This document shows positions 1 through 6,864 of a stretch of DNA of 15,585 nt, one piece after another. The stretch comes from Thermoleophilaceae bacterium. Its GTDB lineage: Bacteria > Actinomycetota > Thermoleophilia > Solirubrobacterales > Thermoleophilaceae. The stretch spans positions 1 to 15,585 of the forward strand of contig JACCYP010000173.1 in NCBI GenBank assembly GCA_013696425.1, read 5' to 3'. The translations under genes and the position numbers were made by a program. The number at the start of each line of letters is the position of its first letter. Within the stretch, counting starts at the first letter, position 1. The notes under the pieces are model-generated. The model was not told where the DNA came from. It ran no database searches and worked only from the letters and a program-made list of their open reading frames with translations.

Positions 1-400
1 CCTCGAGCCAGTCGATGTCGGCGTCAGCGCTGCCGCCTGACTGACCGAGGTTGTCGAGCGCCCAGAGGCTGCCGAAGGCAGTATCGCTCGGAGCGGCGCT
101 CGAGCGCACGATGAAGTTGGGCTCGGCGTAGTCCACGCGCGGATCCGCCTCGAGCTCGGCGATCGCCGCGGCGGGATCGTCGGCCTCGAGCACCTGGGCG
201 CGGGGCAGCGCCATGGTCTCGGCCACCGTGGTGTCGGCCTCCGCGCGCACCTCGGCGCGCTCGCCGGCGTCAACACCAGGCTGATAGCGCACGATCAGCT
301 CACCGGGGGCGGCTTCGGGCTCGGCCGCGGCCGCGGCGCCCGGCAGCGCCGCGAAAGCCGCGCATGCGAGCAGGGTCAAGCCATGGCGGGGCATCCCCAT
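1..400 (-). CDS. Subtilisin-like (S8) serine protease, N-terminal part, cut by window edge
   Basis: About 133 codons are visible, reading off the left edge. The start ATG at 400 gives a signal peptide (LTLLACAAFAALPGAAAAA), then a propeptide-like segment with GELIVRYQPG and YAEPNFIVR, then FGSLWALDNLGQSGGSADAD. That order (inhibitor-like propeptide, then the LW.LDN.GQ....ADAD entry into the catalytic domain) is typical of exported bacterial subtilases. The catalytic Asp, His and Ser lie outside the window, so activity cannot be judged. An alternative in-frame ATG is at 394. An ATG at 410 is out of frame. A TAGCCT hexamer at 426-431 overlaps the stop codon of the upstream gene and could serve as its -10 box, giving a short leader. 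The family call rests on the propeptide and entry motif only. Confidence 0.8.
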   Translation of the reverse strand, partial: MGMPRHGLTLLACAAFAALPGAAAAAEPEAAPGELIVRYQPGVDAGERAEVRAEADTTVAETMALPRAQVLEADDPAAAIAELEADPRVDYAEPNFIVRSSAAPSDTAFGSLWALDNLGQSGGSADADIDWLE

Positions 401-428
401 ATGAATACATCGGCCGCCCCAAGGGAGG

Positions 429-1340
429 CTAAAGCCCCGGCCGCGCCAGGCTGGACGTGTCCACGACCTCCCAGTCGCTGCCCCTGATGCCACGGATCGA
501 GCGCAGCTGGTCGTTGTTCCAGCCGCGGTTCGGCGCGCCGGAGACGTACCAGTTCGAGCCGTTGTCGGCGATGAAGGCCCCGTAGCGCTTCAGTGCCTCC
601 ACCACCACCCGCGCCTGGGGCGGGAACGAGGAGGCGTTGACCGACGCCTTGAGGCGGAAGCGTATGCCCATCGGCGGCAGGTCGCCGTCGGAGAGGTCGG
701 AGGCGAAATGGCGCGCGGGGTAGACGAACGAGTTGCGCGTGCGCTCGACGGTGATGCGCAGCGCGTGGTCGATGGCGCCCTTCTTCACCTCGTCGAAGCG
801 TGCGAGGCCCGGGAGGATCGGCAGCCCGGCGGCATCCGCGGAGGTGAAGCCCTCGGGGCGCAGCCTGTTCGAGCGCAGTTCGAAGATCGCGCCCGACCCA
901 GCCCGGAAGCGGCTGCGGCCGGGGAAGTAGCGGTAGAGCTCATACAGCCTGCAGGTGCCGCGCTCGACGACGATCGCGTGGCGGTCACCGTCGGAGGAGC
1001 TGCCTCCTTCGATCGGGAGCCTGCGCGGGATCGGGTAGGGACCCTTGTCCGACTCGCCGGCGAACTCGAAGCGGCCGCGCTTCTTGCGCGTGCCCTTCTT
1101 CACCGTGGTGTACGGGATGCCGATCGGGCGGCCCTCGAACTTGCCCGAGCCGAAGTCGGCGTGGGAGCGGTCAGCGGAGCCGATGGCGGAAACCACGCGG
1201 TCGGAGCTCGCAGCGGCCGGGAGCTGATCCACGCGCTGGTTCCACGGGTTGTCGGCCGGCAGCACGCCGCACCCGGCGACGACGGCGAATGTGGCAGCAC
1301 GTCCCCTCAGGGCGCCTTCGCGAAAGGGGCGCATCTTCAT
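429..1340 (-). CDS. Exported conserved protein with NPWN motif, function unknown
   Basis: This 303-residue protein has a basic N-terminus (MKMRPFREGALRGR), a short hydrophobic stretch and VAGC at residues 21-24, which matches a lipobox. Cys24 could instead pair with Cys131 in a disulphide. The mature part begins ADNPWNQRVDQLP and contains HADFGSG, GIPYTTV, ESDKGPYPIP, DGDRHAIVVERGTCRLYEL, AGSGAIFELRSN, SADAAGLPILPGL, DHALRITV, FPPQARVVVEALKRYG and ADNGSNWYVSG. I recognise this as a recurrent family of secreted actinobacterial proteins of similar length, but I know no established function. A GGGA sequence lies about 5 nt upstream of the ATG, so this gene looks leadered. It is divergent from the glycoside hydrolase remnant, with only 34 bp between the two starts. 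The reading frame is intact. Confidence 0.8.
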   Translation of the reverse strand: MKMRPFREGALRGRAATFAVVAGCGVLPADNPWNQRVDQLPAAASSDRVVSAIGSADRSHADFGSGKFEGRPIGIPYTTVKKGTRKKRGRFEFAGESDKGPYPIPRRLPIEGGSSSDGDRHAIVVERGTCRLYELYRYFPGRSRFRAGSGAIFELRSNRLRPEGFTSADAAGLPILPGLARFDEVKKGAIDHALRITVERTRNSFVYPARHFASDLSDGDLPPMGIRFRLKASVNASSFPPQARVVVEALKRYGAFIADNGSNWYVSGAPNRGWNNDQLRSIRGIRGSDWEVVDTSSLARPGL

Positions 1341-1362
1341 TATGTCCCAAAGGTCTCATACC

Positions 1363-1368
1363 TAAGCT
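1363..1368 (+). promoter_or_regulatory. Candidate -10 box TAAGCT for the glycoside hydrolase remnant
   Basis: TAAGCT ends 6 nt before the ATG at 1375, matching the TANNNT plus 6-8 nt arrangement seen at other starts in this window. Transcription would begin at or next to the start codon, giving a leaderless mRNA. No convincing -35 box is visible in the 34-bp divergent spacer. Confidence 0.4.
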
Positions 1369-1374
1369 CGAGCC

Positions 1375-2505
1375 ATGAAGCGCGTCGCGATCCTCACCTG
1401 CCCGACCTGCCTCATCGGGGCGAGCTCCGCGAACGCCGCCGAGCTGCCCGACTCGTGGCAGAAGGGGGCGAACGTCGGGGCGTTCTGGTGGAAGGACCTC
1501 GACGACAAGCGCTTCCCGATGTGGATGTCGCGCCTGAAGGCGAACGGGACCGACTCCGTGCTGATGGCGGTGCCCTGGTACCAGGACTCCCTCTCCTCGA
1601 CCGAGCTGAAGCCCTCCTACGGGACGACGAAGAAGTGCAAGCGCGCGGACGGGTCGAACTACTCGGCCTGCAAGACGCCGTCGATGGCTTCCGTTCGCAA
1701 GGCGATCGAGCGCGCGCAGGGGCTCGGGATGAAGGTCGGCCTGAAGCCGCTCGTCGAGGTCGGCGTGGGTGATGAGTCCGCGCGGCCGCGCTCCTCGATC
1801 GACCTGAAGAACCCCGGCGCGGTGCGCGCGTGGTTCGACTCCTACAAGAACATGCTCTCCCAGTACGCGAGGCTCGCGCGCGACGCCGGCGACGGCAAGG
1901 GTGGCTTCGCCGTCAAGCTCAGCTACGCCGCCAACTGGAACACGATCGGCCCCGACGCCGCCGACCCGGCCGCGCCGCTGTTCTTCTGGGACGTGCTCGA
2001 CGAGATCGGCATCGAGGGCTACTTCCCGCTCGTGAAGCCCACCCGCAGCGGCGCCCACGACAACCCCTCGCGCGGCACGCTTGCCGACGGATGGTCGAAC
2101 GACGTGGGCGGTTTCGACCTGTCCCCTGTCGATCTCCTGCGCTCGCTGAACAAGGAGTACGGCTAGCCGGTGGTGATGACGGGCGTTGGCTACCTCGCGC
2201 GCGGGGGCACCGCGGCGCGCCCGAGCCGCTCCGACGGCGAGCAGGCTCGCGCCGGGGGCAAGCGCGACGAGGAGGCCCAGGTTAGGCCCTACCAGGCGGC
2301 GTTCGACGTCTGGGGCAACGTCGCGAACAAGGAGGGCTGGTTCCAGGGCATCTACCGGTGGCAGTGGGAGCCGGCGCGCCACCGCAATCCCGAGAAGAAG
2401 GTCTCCGAGGAGGGCGGCTTCTCGCCCCAGGGCCGCCTCGCGGAGCTCGAGCTGTGCCGCCGCCAGGGCGCGGGCTCCTGCCGCATCACACGCGTTCCGC
2501 GCTAG
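1375..2505 (+). pseudogene. GH113-like secreted glycoside hydrolase, interrupted and lacking catalytic parts
   Basis: The frame runs from a signal peptide (MKRVAILTCPTCLIGASSANA) through TIM-barrel motifs GANVGAFWWKDL, VLMAVPWYQD, LGMKVGLKPLVEVG, KLSYAANW, FFWDVLDEIGIEGYFPLV. It then meets an in-frame TAG at 2164-2166. It continues in the same frame as PVVMTGVGY to WFQGIYRWQWEP and GFSPQGRLAELE, ending at 2505. Family members usually read YGKPVV here, so TAG probably replaces a Lys AAG codon. Two more defects are inferred from recalled family patterns: the segment between YARLARDAG and KLSYAANW (about 1885-1905) is too short and lacks the usual GTE acid/base stretch, and TGVGY replaces TEIGY, losing the expected nucleophile Glu. 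The upstream piece alone is 263 residues. A working mannanase-like enzyme is unlikely. The GH113 label is by resemblance and could be a sister family. Confidence 0.75.
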
Positions 2506-2969
2506 TCGCGAGCCTTGAGCCGCTGGGCCAGCGAGCGGAAGAAGTCCGACCGCGTGACGATGCCCGTCGGCTGCCGGTCGCGATCGACTATCGGCACGAT
2601 CAGGACCCGGTGGTGGAGAAAGGTCTCGGCGAGCTGGGTATCGGAGAAGTCCTCGCCGGCGTCGACGTGCTCGGAGTTCACGTACTCCGCCACCGGCTTC
2701 GCGCGGCATTCCAGGCGCTGCTCGATCACCTCGTCGATCGATCCCGGCACGAAAGCCGCCGAGTGGAGCTCGCTCAGGTAGCCCGGGAAGAGCGCACCGA
2801 TGAACTCCCGCTCGCCGAAGATGCCCACGAGACGCCCGTCGCCGTCGACGACGGGTAAGGCCGGGAGCTCGGACTCGACAAGGCGGTCGACCGTGTCTCC
2901 CACCGACTCGTCCGCGCGCGCCAGTGGCGCCTTGCGGACCGTCGCGCGGAGTATCGAGTCGGGGCTCAT
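2502..2969 (-). CDS. Two-CBS-domain protein
   Basis: This 155-residue soluble protein carries a tandem CBS pair: residues about 12-60 (ALPVVDGDGRLVGIFGEREF) and about 92-148 (VLIVPIVDRDRQPTGIVTRS, then DFFRSLA). CBS pairs bind adenine nucleotides or related ligands and commonly gate transporters or enzymes. It starts 3 nt after the stop of the ArsB/NhaD-type permease, so the two are almost certainly co-transcribed. That makes it a plausible nucleotide-sensing regulator of ion transport (inference). Its stop overlaps the stop of the convergent hydrolase remnant within one CTAG at 2502-2505. No other catalytic domain is fused to it. Confidence 0.88.
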   Translation of the reverse strand: MSPDSILRATVRKAPLARADESVGDTVDRLVESELPALPVVDGDGRLVGIFGEREFIGALFPGYLSELHSAAFVPGSIDEVIEQRLECRAKPVAEYVNSEHVDAGEDFSDTQLAETFLHHRVLIVPIVDRDRQPTGIVTRSDFFRSLAQRLKARD

Positions 2970-2972
2970 GTC

Positions 2973-4241
2973 CTAGAGGTACCGCAATGCGATGTAGGCG
3001 GTCGCCATGACCATCGAGATCAGTGTTACCGGAATCCCGATCCGGAGGAACTGCACGAACCCGATCGGCTGGCCTGCGCGCTCGGCCATGCCGGCCGCGG
3101 CAACGTTGGCCGCCGCGGCGATGATCGTCGCGTTGCCGCCGTAACACGCGCCGAGCGCGAGCGACCACCAGTAGGCATTGTCGCCCCCGCCCCCGCCCCC
3201 GCCCTCGGGCTGGAGCTGCTCGACGACCGGGATCATCGCTGCCGTGAACGGGATGTTGTCCACCAGCGCCGACCCGCCGGCTGACACCCACGCGATGCCG
3301 AGAAGCTCCGCGCTGCGGTTGCCGGCGGTCAGGTCCGCGATGCCCTGGGCCACCTCGTCGATGGCGCCCGTCTCCTCAAGTGCACCCACCATCACGAACA
3401 GCCCGAGGAAGAAGAAGAGCGTCGACCACTCGATCCCCTCGAGGGCCTTCTCCACGTTCTCGCTCGAGACGAGGAGCATCACCGACGCCCCGGTGAGCGC
3501 GACCGTCGCGGGCTCGATCCCGAGCAGCGTGTGGACGAAGAAGGCGAGCACCGTGGCGATCAGCACCGGCAGCGTCCGCTTGAGTTCGCGCGCATCCTCG
3601 ATCGAGCGCCGCGCGTCGAGGTCGAGGATCTTCGTCCTGGCGGCAGGGTCGATCTGGAGTTTCGAGCGGTATAAGAGGAAGAGGAGCCCGACCACCACGA
3701 TCAGGGTCACGAACGCGATCGGCGCGAGGTTCGTGACGAACTGGCCGAACGATAGGCCCGTCGCCCCCGCGATCAGGATGTTCGGCGGATCGCCGATCAG
3801 TGTGGCCGTGCCACCGATGTTCGACGCGATGATCTCCATGATCACGAGCGGGATCGCTGGGATGTCGAGCGTGTCCGCAAGCAGGAACGTGATCGGCACC
3901 ATCAGCAGGACGGTGGTGAGGTTGTCGAGGAAGGCGGAGAGCACGGCGGTGGTCCCGCAGAGGGCGATTACGAGCGGGAACGGACGCCCCCGCGCTATCT
4001 GGCCCGCACGGATCGCGACGTAGGTGTAGACGCCGGTGGGCTCGGTCAGGCGGACCACGAGCATCATCCCCGCGAGCAGGCCGAGGGTCTCGAAGTCGAC
4101 CGCCTCGATCGCGTGCTCCTGGTCGATGGCTCCTGCCACGACCACCAGCGCCGCACCGATCAACGCCGTCTTCGTGCGGTGGACCCGCTCCGAGGCGATC
4201 ACGGCGAGCGCGACCAGGAACACGATTACGGCGAACGCCAT
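2973..4241 (-). CDS. ArsB/NhaD (IT superfamily) ion permease
   Basis: This 422-residue polytopic membrane protein has many hydrophobic segments. It carries the ion transporter superfamily signature NIGGTATLIGDPPNI at residues 141-155, preceded by AFLDNLTTVLLMVP. The second inverted half has SALVDNIPFTAAMIPV at about 324-339 and GGNATIIAAAANV at 369-381. The family includes ArsB arsenite pumps, NhaD Na+/H+ antiporters and SLC13-like carriers; the substrate cannot be told from sequence alone. Neighbouring Na+/H+ antiporter genes favour sodium/proton exchange (inference). A run of eight glycines at 347-354 sits in a loop between the DNIPF segment and the next helix. TAGTAC at 4249-4254 lies 7 nt before the ATG, so the gene may have its own leaderless promoter besides read-through from upstream. 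Confidence 0.85.
   Translation of the reverse strand: MAFAVIVFLVALAVIASERVHRTKTALIGAALVVVAGAIDQEHAIEAVDFETLGLLAGMMLVVRLTEPTGVYTYVAIRAGQIARGRPFPLVIALCGTTAVLSAFLDNLTTVLLMVPITFLLADTLDIPAIPLVIMEIIASNIGGTATLIGDPPNILIAGATGLSFGQFVTNLAPIAFVTLIVVVGLLFLLYRSKLQIDPAARTKILDLDARRSIEDARELKRTLPVLIATVLAFFVHTLLGIEPATVALTGASVMLLVSSENVEKALEGIEWSTLFFFLGLFVMVGALEETGAIDEVAQGIADLTAGNRSAELLGIAWVSAGGSALVDNIPFTAAMIPVVEQLQPEGGGGGGGDNAYWWSLALGACYGGNATIIAAAANVAAAGMAERAGQPIGFVQFLRIGIPVTLISMVMATAYIALRYL
3183..3204 (-). repeat. GGGGGC hexamer repeat with G-quadruplex pattern
   Basis: The coding (minus) strand has GGG, GGGGG, GGGGG and GGGGG tracts separated by single C residues. It encodes most of the eight-glycine loop of the permease. 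Hexamer slippage would keep the frame. Confidence 0.75.
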
Positions 4242-4248
4242 CGCTGGA

Positions 4249-4254
4249 GTACTA
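4249..4254 (-). promoter_or_regulatory. Candidate -10 box TAGTAC for the permease
   Basis: TAGTAC lies exactly 7 nt upstream of the permease ATG, matching the spacing of the other candidates although the last base is C rather than T. It sits in the 24-bp gap after the antiporter remnant. Confidence 0.35.
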
Positions 4255-4265
4255 CAGGGTGGCGC

Positions 4266-4595
4266 TCAGCTGTGTTCCGCCGTCCCGTCCGCAGCGGTGA
4301 GCCGACGCAGTGCGGGCGGCGCGACCAGGGTGGTGAGCACGGCCACGAGCATCCCGGCGAGGAAGGCGCCGATGATCGCCGCCAGCCCGATCTCTCCCGC
4401 GAGCGCTGCGAGGCCGATGCAGAGCAGCACGGCAGGGAGCAGCGGCGTGCGCGCGAATGCCGGCGCCTCGAGCAGCTGCGGGCGCGCCCCGAGAACCCGC
4501 GAGCCCCCCACGGCGACGACGCCGATGACCACCGCCCCGAGGACGAGGATCTCGTTGACGGCAGACGCGGCGATGGGAAGCGTCATCGACGCCAT
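4266..4595 (-). pseudogene. CPA2 (Kef-type) cation/proton antiporter remnant with internal deletions
   Basis: An open frame of 109 residues resembles pieces of a normal antiporter of roughly 380-420 residues. Residues 1-30 (MASMTLPIAASAVNEILVLG) could be the first membrane helix. Residues about 43-80 (LLEAPAFARTPLLPAVLLCI, then IGLAAIIGAFLAGM) match the central part, normally followed by a long stretch with the ion-binding and exchange helices. Here it jumps straight to LVAVLTTLVAPPALRRL, which resembles the C-terminal helix. The middle helices are missing, so transport is not expected. The frame stayed open across the apparent joins. It starts 1 nt after the stop of the CPA1 antiporter, so it would still be translated with it. 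A genuine small membrane protein cannot be excluded, but the match to separated CPA2 segments argues for decay. Confidence 0.65.
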
Positions 4596-4596
4596 C

Positions 4597-5874
4597 TCAG
4601 AGACCGAGCCGGCGCGCCAGCGGCGTGGAGGTGGCGCCGTGCAGAAGTATCGAGACGCCCGTGCACACGATCACGGTCCAGTACACGAGCTCCGCCTCGT
4701 GGGTGGCGAGAACGCCTGTGCCGAGCGCGACGGCGACGTAGTAGAACGAGCCGATCCCCCTGATGCCGAACCAGCCGATGAAGCCGCGCTCGGCCAGGGG
4801 CAGCCCGGTGGGCGCGAGGGCGAGTACGGTCACGAGGGGCCGCAACGCGAGGAGCAGGACGAGTGCGATGGCCCAGCCGCCGAACCCGGCCGTGCCGAGG
4901 CCGACGAAGGTCACCGTGCTGCCGAGCAGGAGGACGACCGCCAGCTCCGCGAACTGCTCCACCGTGCTCGCGCCGTCGTGCACGCGGGAGTGCAGGTCGT
5001 GGGCGCGCTCGAAGCGACGGAAGGCAAGCCCACCGGCGAAGGCGGCGAGGAAGCCGTAGGCGCCGATCGCCTCCGTCACCCCGTAGACCACGAGGACGGT
5101 GGCCATCGCAAGCCAGCCGTCGAGTGCCGGGGCCAGCAGCTCGCGGCCGTGCAGCCAGGAGACCAGCGCGGCGATCCCGCGACCGGCGAGGGCGCCGACC
5201 GCGACGCCGACGGCAATTCCGTACACGACGTCGGCCAGCAGCCACTCGGACAGCCACGCCAACCCCCCCTCGCCCGCGACGAAGATGCCGAGGAACACGA
5301 ACGGGAAGGCGAGCCCGTCGTTCAAGCCCGCTTCCGCGGTCAATGCGAACCTCGGCTCCGGCTCGTCCTTCTCCTCTCCCGGTGGGCCCACCTGGACGTC
5401 GGCCGCGAGAACGGGGTCGGTGGGTGCCAGCGCGGCTCCCAGCACGATGGCCGCCCCCAGCGACAGCCCCATAAGACCCATGCCGAGCGCGGCCACCGCG
5501 GCGATCGTGAGTGGCATCACGACTGCGAGCAGCACCACGGGCGCCCGCCATGCCCGCCAGGTGAGCGCGCGGTCGAGCTTGAGCCCCGCCGAGAACAGGG
5601 CGATGATCACCGCTATCTCGGTGATCCGCTCGATCACCTGGGTGTCCTCGAAAGGATCGAGCAGGCTCACGCCGAGCACGTTCAGCGCGATCGAGAGGCC
5701 GGCGCCCATCACCAGGTAGACGCCCGCCGCGGTAAAGGTCCACTTCGCCTGGTGGGCGAGCGCACCCACCGCCGCGAACAGGGCGAGACCGGCGAAGACG
5801 AGCCCCAGCGCGTACGGCTCGCCCGCCGAGAACCCCTCCTGTGCCGAGAATGGAAGCCAGCTGGATCCGGTCAC
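4597..5874 (-). CDS. CPA1-family Na+/H+ antiporter (NhaP-like)
   Basis: From the GTG at 5874 this is a 425-residue membrane protein with about 12 hydrophobic segments, the normal CPA1 size. Visible landmarks: SAGLKLDRALTW near residue 95, ALAPTDPVLAADVQVGPP at 150-165, AEAGLNDGLAFPFVF near 181-194, and GIRGIGSFYYVAVA near 370-383. The Thr-Asp-Pro and Asn-Asp motifs are the usual ion-translocation elements. It should exchange Na+ (or K+) for protons at the plasma membrane. The frame stays open to 6105, but that extension is Arg-rich and covers the divergent gene. A TAGCCT box lies exactly 7 nt before GTG 5874, which decides the start. It heads a minus-strand run with the CPA2 remnant, the permease and the CBS protein. 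Confidence 0.85.
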   Translation of the reverse strand: MTGSSWLPFSAQEGFSAGEPYALGLVFAGLALFAAVGALAHQAKWTFTAAGVYLVMGAGLSIALNVLGVSLLDPFEDTQVIERITEIAVIIALFSAGLKLDRALTWRAWRAPVVLLAVVMPLTIAAVAALGMGLMGLSLGAAIVLGAALAPTDPVLAADVQVGPPGEEKDEPEPRFALTAEAGLNDGLAFPFVFLGIFVAGEGGLAWLSEWLLADVVYGIAVGVAVGALAGRGIAALVSWLHGRELLAPALDGWLAMATVLVVYGVTEAIGAYGFLAAFAGGLAFRRFERAHDLHSRVHDGASTVEQFAELAVVLLLGSTVTFVGLGTAGFGGWAIALVLLLALRPLVTVLALAPTGLPLAERGFIGWFGIRGIGSFYYVAVALGTGVLATHEAELVYWTVIVCTGVSILLHGATSTPLARRLGL

Positions 5875-5881
5875 CGGCGAG

Positions 5882-5887
5882 AGGCTA
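5882..5887 (-). promoter_or_regulatory. Candidate -10 box TAGCCT for the Na+/H+ antiporter
   Basis: TAGCCT is followed by 7 nt (ctcgccg) and then the GTG start. There is no Shine-Dalgarno sequence. It is one half of a divergent promoter pair with 5923-5928. Confidence 0.5.
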
Positions 5888-5922
5888 CGGGCACCCCGCC
5901 GTTCTCGCCCTCGGACGGGCAG

Positions 5923-5928
5923 TAGCCT
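5923..5928 (+). promoter_or_regulatory. Candidate -10 box TAGCCT for the small gene at 5937
   Basis: TAGCCT is followed by 8 nt and an ATG. It is the same hexamer as the divergent antiporter promoter 35 bp away. Confidence 0.45.
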
Positions 5929-5936
5929 CGTCGAGG

Positions 5937-6266
5937 ATGCCCGCCATCGAAGGCCTCTCCTTCCAGTACGCCCTGCACGAGCGCAAGCCCGGGCGTTTCC
6001 CGCTGCGGCGCTGGCGCTACGAGCTCTGGCACGGCGCGCGCCTCGAGGCCGCCGGCTGGCGCGTCTCAGAGCGCGACGCCGCGCGGGCGGTGCGCCTGCA
6101 CGCATCGCGCGTGGGCCATCGCCTCTTTGGCCTCACCCCGCGCCCGGCTCCCGACCCGCGCAGCGTGCCGGCGTTCAGGCCCGGGACCGCGGTCCAGGTC
6201 CGCGATGGCGCAGTGGCGTTCGCGCTGGTGCCGCTGAACCTGGAGCCGGCGGCGGTGCCGGCCTAG
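5937..6266 (+). CDS. Small protein of unknown function
   Basis: This 109-residue, basic and Arg-rich protein begins MPAIEGLSFQYALHERKP and contains RRWRYELWHGARLEAAGWRV, DAARAVRLHASRVGHRLFGL and AFRPGTAVQVRDGAVAFALV. I do not recognise a family. It has no signal peptide or membrane segment. The start is chosen because TAGCCT lies 8 nt upstream. A GAGG sequence directly abuts the ATG and is too close to act as a ribosome binding site. The gene is divergent from the Na+/H+ antiporter and convergent with the lon remnant, whose stop shares CTAG at 6263-6266. Codon use has high third-position GC like its neighbours, supporting a real gene. Confidence 0.6.
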   Translation: MPAIEGLSFQYALHERKPGRFPLRRWRYELWHGARLEAAGWRVSERDAARAVRLHASRVGHRLFGLTPRPAPDPRSVPAFRPGTAVQVRDGAVAFALVPLNLEPAAVPA

Positions 6267-6767
6267 GCGGGAATCGCCGGGGTCGGCGCCGGCTCGAGCG
6301 CGAGCTCAAGCACCTCGCCGATCGCATGACCGGGTGGAAGCCCATCTCCTCGCGCACGTGCTCGGGCACGTCGTCGAGGTCGCCGCGGTTTCGCTCCGGC
6401 AGGATCACGTCGGTGAGCCCGGCCGCGTGGGCCGCGAGCACCTTCTGCTTGAGCCCGCCGATCGGCAGCACCCGGCCCTGGAGCGTGACCTCGCCGGTCA
6501 TCCCGACCGTGTGCCGCACCGGGCGCCCCGAGAGGAGCGACGCGAGCGCGGTGGTCATCGTGACCCCGGCCGAGGGACCGTCCTTGGGGATCGCGCCTGC
6601 CGGCACGTGCACGTGCCACTCGAGGTCCTCGAACGCACCGCCGTCGATGCCGAGCTCATCCGAATGGGAGCGCACGTAGGAGCACCGGCGGTGTCCACCG
6701 TGAGCGTGACGTCCATCGTCGGGAACACGACGGAGTCCTCTAGGGATATGAGCAGAAGGCGGGTCAT
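6263..6767 (-). pseudogene. lon: Lon protease remnant: N-terminal tip joined to C-terminal protease domain
   Basis: The start region MTRLLLISLEDSVVFPTMDV matches the first strand of Lon (L.L.D.VVFPGM), with GGAG 6 nt before ATG 6767. Near 6686, after about 27 codons, the sequence jumps to another frame reading CSYVRSHSDELGID. It continues as the S16 protease domain: HVHVPAGAIPKDGPSAGVTM, TGEVTLQGRVLPIGGLKQKV, VILPERN, VPEHVREEMGF. The substrate-binding and AAA+ ATPase domains, roughly 600 residues, are absent. Catalytic Ser (codon at 6571-6573) and Lys are both present and 43 residues apart, as in E. coli Lon. Near 6327 a single missing base shifts the frame out of HAIGEVLELALEP, the expected tail ending at 6263. 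ATP-dependent proteolysis is impossible as written. An alternative upstream ATG is at 6779. Confidence 0.8.
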
Positions 6768-6827
6768 TCGCATCTCCATCTGGCGCTTACGATTAGTGAG
6801 CGAGAGCGTAGCAATGCACCTCGATGG

Positions 6828-6840
6828 TTGAATACCTCAA
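6828..6840. promoter_or_regulatory. Inverted repeat TTGA-N5-TCAA in the lon/SRPBCC divergent spacer
   Basis: TTGAATACCTCAA is a perfect 4-bp inverted repeat around five bases. On the plus strand TTGAAT could be a -35 box, 19 nt before TAGAGT at 6853. On the minus strand it lies upstream of lon. It resembles half of a HAIR-type heat-shock operator only loosely. Confidence 0.25.
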
Positions 6841-6852
6841 GCATCCCCTGGT

Positions 6853-6858
6853 TAGAGT
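6853..6858 (+). promoter_or_regulatory. Candidate -10 box TAGAGT for the SRPBCC gene at 6865
   Basis: TAGAGT plus 6 nt precedes GTG 6865. A TTGAAT sequence 19 nt upstream could be the -35 box. No Shine-Dalgarno sequence is present, so a leaderless transcript is likely. Confidence 0.5.
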
Positions 6859-6864
6859 TTTCCC

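Noticed and set aside
1171..3291. Very long minus-strand open frame, about 700 codons, across several genes
   Set aside because: Arg/Gly/Ala-rich composition with no family motifs; it is antisense or out of frame to the recognised hydrolase, CBS and permease genes and reflects high GC with few stops.
4036..5925. Long plus-strand open frame, about 630 codons, opposite the antiporters
   Set aside because: Antisense to well-supported membrane proteins; composition is typical of shadow frames in GC-rich DNA.
6828..6840. HAIR-type HspR operator for lon
   Set aside because: Only a 4-bp TTGA/TCAA match is present; arms are too short and the spacing differs from the known operator.
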